DNA from: Desulfobacula sp964636495 | Lineage (GTDB): Bacteria > Desulfobacterota > Desulfobacteria > Desulfobacterales > Desulfobacteraceae | NCBI GenBank assembly: GCA_964636495.1 | Contig: CAZWSL010000001.1 | Coordinates: forward strand, 62,001 to 126,000 | Reading direction: 5' to 3' | DNA length: 64,000 bases | In this document: piece by piece, positions 61,215 through 64,000 of the stretch | Numbering within the stretch: position 1 is the stretch's first letter | Layout of the letters: each line of letters begins with the position of its first letter | The notes under the pieces: generated by a model | Seen by the model: only the letters and a program-made list of their open reading frames with translations | Told to the model about the DNA's origin: nothing | The model's database searches: none | Position numbers and translations under genes: made by a program

Positions 61215-62222
61215 TTGGAACACAATATTATTGATATTGAAAAACAGGCTTTGAACCGTATTAAAAATGCTGAAAATGCAGACCAGCTTGAACAGCTTGC
61301 TACCAGATATCTTGGAAGAAAAGGAGTGCTTACCGGATTTTTGAGAAATATCTCTTCTCTGCCCCAGGAGCAGCGGCCAGATGCAGGGAAGAGTGCAAAC
61401 CTACTTAAAATAAAGCTGGAGAAAGCGTTTAAAAATGCATTTATTCAGTTTGAGACTCTTGAGGATGAAGATTTTGCAGGGATTGACGTGACGCTGCCAG
61501 GCCGTTTAACCCAAAGGGGATCGCTTCACCCCATAACCCAGGTTGCAGATGAGATCTGTGATATCTTTTTAAGGCTTGGTTTTGATATTGCTGAGAGTCC
61601 GGAAGTTGAGACAGACTATTATAATTTTGAGGCATTGAACATTCCAAAGTACCATCCTGCAAGAGACATGCAGGATACCTTTTACGTGTCAGATAATATT
61701 GTGCTGAGAACTCACACATCTCCATCACAACCTCGGGTAATGGAGAAGCGTAAACCTCCGGTAAGAATTATCTCACCAGGAAAAGTTTTCAGATGTGACT
61801 CAGATGTCACCCATACGCCAATGTTTAATCAGGTTGAAGGGTTAATGGTTGATAAAAAAATCTCTTTTGGTGATTTAAAAGGTATTTTAACCACTTTTAT
61901 TCATCAATTTTTTGATAAACACACCTCATTGCGTTTCAGACCGAGCTTTTTTCCTTTTACAGAGCCGAGTGCTGAGGTTGATATCCGTTGTGTCATGTGT
62001 AAAGGCAAAGGCTGCAGGATCTGTTCAAAGACCGGATGGCTGGAAGTTTTAGGTTCTGGTATGGTTCATCCGGCGGTTTTTGAAAATGTTGGATATGACA
62101 CCGACATATATACAGGTTTTGCCTTTGGTATGGGAATAGAACGTCTTGCCATGCTGAAGTTCGGTATAGATGATATAAGAAAATTTTTTGAAAATGATAT
62201 CCGTTTTTTAAGGCAGTTTTGA
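61215..62222 (+). CDS. pheS: Phenylalanine-tRNA ligase alpha subunit
   Basis: A 335-residue class II synthetase subunit. An N-terminal coiled coil (residues 1-85) is followed by motif 2 KVFRCDSDVTHTPMFNQVEG, FFPFTEPSAEVDI, a CVMCKGKGCRIC cysteine group and motif 3 GFAFGMGIERLAMLKFGIDD. The start is TTG at 61215, with GAGGATGTT upstream. It pairs with PheT to charge tRNA-Phe. One base separates it from pheT. Confidence 0.97.
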   Translation: MEHNIIDIEKQALNRIKNAENADQLEQLATRYLGRKGVLTGFLRNISSLPQEQRPDAGKSANLLKIKLEKAFKNAFIQFETLEDEDFAGIDVTLPGRLTQRGSLHPITQVADEICDIFLRLGFDIAESPEVETDYYNFEALNIPKYHPARDMQDTFYVSDNIVLRTHTSPSQPRVMEKRKPPVRIISPGKVFRCDSDVTHTPMFNQVEGLMVDKKISFGDLKGILTTFIHQFFDKHTSLRFRPSFFPFTEPSAEVDIRCVMCKGKGCRICSKTGWLEVLGSGMVHPAVFENVGYDTDIYTGFAFGMGIERLAMLKFGIDDIRKFFENDIRFLRQF

Positions 62223-62223
62223 T

Positions 62224-64000
62224 ATGAAAGTCAGTTTAAACTGGTTAAAAGAGTATGTACAAGTTGAGCTAGAACCTCCTGTAATTGCAGACAGATTGAC
62301 TATGGCAGGTCTTGAAGTTGAAGCTGTGGAGCAGAGATATAACTATTTTGATGACGTGGTGGTTGCAAAAGTAATTGAAGTCAGGCAACACCCTAATGCA
62401 GATAAACTGTCTGTCTGCAAGGTTGATACAGGAGGAGATGACCAGATTCAGATTGTCTGTGGTGCACCCAATGTGCATGAAGGCATGTTTGTACCATGTG
62501 CGCTTCCAGGTGCTGTCCTCCCTGGAGACATTAAGATCAAAAAAGGCAAACTCAGGGGAGAGATCTCTGCAGGTATGCTCTGCAGCGCGGCTGAATTAAG
62601 ACTTGATACTGACGCTGCAGGTATCATGGATCTTAAAGGAGAGTTTGTCCCGGGAACAAAACTTGACAAAGCATTAAATCTTTCAGATACGGTTTTTGAG
62701 ATTGATCTGACTCCAAATCGACCTGATTGTCTTAATTATATTGGTGTGGCACGTGAAGTCGGCGCCTTTTGCGAACCAGAAAAAAAGGTGACTTTGCCAA
62801 ATTTTACTTTTCCGAAAGATAAAAGAGATGATATTTCAATCCAGGATTATGTTTCAGTCAACATCATTGATCCAGATCTATGCCCCAGATATTCAGCTGC
62901 TTTTTTAATTGATGTCAAGATTGGACCATCACCGTTCTGGCTTCAGGATAAACTTGAATCCATAGGGCTTGATCCAATTAATAATGTTGTTGACATCACA
63001 AATTTTGTTATGATGGAAACAGGCCAGCCCCTTCATGCTTTTGATTATGATAAGATTACAAATGGAGAAATTATTGTCAGAAGAGCTGGTAATGATAAAG
63101 CGTTTACAACACTTGACAGTAAAGATCATAAAATTGAGCCTGATATGCTGATGATCTGTGACGGGGGCGGTCCTGTTGCTCTTGCTGGAATCATGGGAGG
63201 AGAAAACTCTGAAATTTCTGACACAACAACCAGAGTCCTTCTGGAGAGTGCATATTTTAATCCGGTTTCAATCAGGAAAACTGCAAAAAAGACTGGTATT
63301 GCAACAGATGCTTCCCATAGATTTGAACGTGGAGCAGATCCCGAGGGAACGGTTAATGCATTAAACAGAGCTGTCTCTTTAATGACTCAAATCTGCGGTG
63401 CAAAAACGGCTGTTGATATTATAGACAACCACCCGATTCAATCAGATCCCCTAACAATTAACCTGAACGTTGATGCCCTTAATATCCGTCTTGGTACAAA
63501 ATTAAATAGTGATGAAATTAAACACATCCTTGAATCTGTGGACTTTGAAGCTGAAAAAATAGAGAGTGAAATTCTAAGGGTTGGTATACCCTCTTTCAGG
63601 GTGGATGTTACAAGACCTGAGGATCTTTCAGAGGAGATAGCAAGACTCTGGGGGTATAACAATATTGAAACAAGTTATCCTGTGATTGCTGCAAAAGGCA
63701 GGTTACTGGATAATAAAATTTCACTTCGGAAAAATATTCGGCAGATAATGACAGGATTCTCTTTTTTTGAAGTGATCAATTATAATTTTATCAATAAAGA
63801 TTCATGTGACCGGTTGAATCTATCTGACCAGGATCGAAAAAGAGATGTTGAAACCATTTTAAACCCAATTTCTGATCAGATGTCAGTTTTGAGAAGTTCA
63901 ATGGTTCCAGGTCTTCTTGATACAATGAAGAAAAATCTTTCCCTTCAGACAGACAGTGTAAAAATTTTTGAAATCGGTAAAGTATTCCTTGGTACTCAAA
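62224..64000 (+). CDS. pheT: Phenylalanine-tRNA ligase beta subunit (3' end beyond the window)
   Basis: Begins ATG at 62224, MKVSLNWLKEYVQVELEPPV, one base after the pheS stop. About 592 of the expected 800 residues are visible: the EMAP/tRNA-binding domain (VVVAKVIEVRQHPNADKLSV), B3/B4 editing region (NRPDCLNYIGVAREVGAF and LHAFDYDKI), B5 domain, and the beginning of the catalytic-like core (RSSMVPGLLDTMKKNLSL). The frame is open to the edge. Confidence 0.97.
   Translation, partial: MKVSLNWLKEYVQVELEPPVIADRLTMAGLEVEAVEQRYNYFDDVVVAKVIEVRQHPNADKLSVCKVDTGGDDQIQIVCGAPNVHEGMFVPCALPGAVLPGDIKIKKGKLRGEISAGMLCSAAELRLDTDAAGIMDLKGEFVPGTKLDKALNLSDTVFEIDLTPNRPDCLNYIGVAREVGAFCEPEKKVTLPNFTFPKDKRDDISIQDYVSVNIIDPDLCPRYSAAFLIDVKIGPSPFWLQDKLESIGLDPINNVVDITNFVMMETGQPLHAFDYDKITNGEIIVRRAGNDKAFTTLDSKDHKIEPDMLMICDGGGPVALAGIMGGENSEISDTTTRVLLESAYFNPVSIRKTAKKTGIATDASHRFERGADPEGTVNALNRAVSLMTQICGAKTAVDIIDNHPIQSDPLTINLNVDALNIRLGTKLNSDEIKHILESVDFEAEKIESEILRVGIPSFRVDVTRPEDLSEEIARLWGYNNIETSYPVIAAKGRLLDNKISLRKNIRQIMTGFSFFEVINYNFINKDSCDRLNLSDQDRKRDVETILNPISDQMSVLRSSMVPGLLDTMKKNLSLQTDSVKIFEIGKVFLGTQ

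Noticed and set aside
1..64000. CRISPR arrays, prophage, toxin-antitoxin or secondary-metabolite clusters
   Set aside because: No regularly spaced repeats, phage structural genes, transposase or biosynthetic modules were seen.

Overview
The window looks like a chromosomal segment of a sulfate-reducing bacterium of the Desulfobacterota, probably a Desulfobacterales member close to Desulfobacula/Desulfobacter. The main evidence is a complete aprBA-qmoABC block (APS reductase plus its quinone-interacting oxidoreductase). A small siroheme sulfite-reductase-like protein, many signalling proteins of a free-living anaerobe and a low overall GC content judged by eye agree with this. Housekeeping genes are intact. 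Genus is inference.

Layout: 1-7.3 kb (minus) holds an HD-GYP sensor running off the left edge, a DVU0524-like small protein, an MBL-fold hydrolase, and a DUF4178-like/TelA/XpaC-like envelope-stress group. 7.5-10.1 kb (plus) holds a glycine-zipper lipoprotein and typA. 10.2-15.6 kb (minus) holds a class III cyclase and a GntR-controlled pair of amine or amino-acid oxidising flavoproteins with a clear operator. 15.7-25.9 kb holds an EEP-family protein, a YgiQ radical SAM protein, a very large sensor with four solute-binding domains and a PP2C output, then radA-rlmE and yebC. 26-31.5 kb (minus) holds lolA, an acyl-CoA synthetase, dnaK, grpE, SRP RNA and tRNA-Pro.

31.8-38.6 kb is the protein-quality-control block tig-clpP-clpX-lon, facing a short rho. 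tRNA-Val and tRNA-Asp follow under one strong promoter. Beyond them lies an accessory patch (39.1-43.6 kb) with a YkgJ fragment, a GC-richer MFS/AraC pair, an orphan reading frame, the small sulfite reductase and a deletion-damaged histidine kinase. 43.9-47.2 kb carries a VOC-fold protein, an alpha/beta hydrolase, leuB and a cold-shock gene.

47.3-55.0 kb (minus) is aprB-aprA-qmoA-qmoB-qmoC, the core of dissimilatory sulfate reduction: APS is reduced to sulfite by AprBA with electrons that QmoABC is thought to bring from menaquinol. 55.5-59.6 kb has two cysteine-cluster proteins, an SDR with an altered active site, dgt and a nucleoside deaminase. 59.7-64 kb is the translation operon infC-rpmI-rplT-pheS-pheT, cut by the right edge; infC appears to start at a rare AUA codon.

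I saw no CRISPR array, prophage or intact insertion sequence. The most unusual items are the four-SBP/PP2C sensor, the HD-GYP domain with a long insertion, the Rho lacking its N-terminal domain, the multi-cofactor oxidoreductase with its palindromic operator, the hairpin between qmoB and qmoC, and the decayed accessory patch beside tRNA-Asp.
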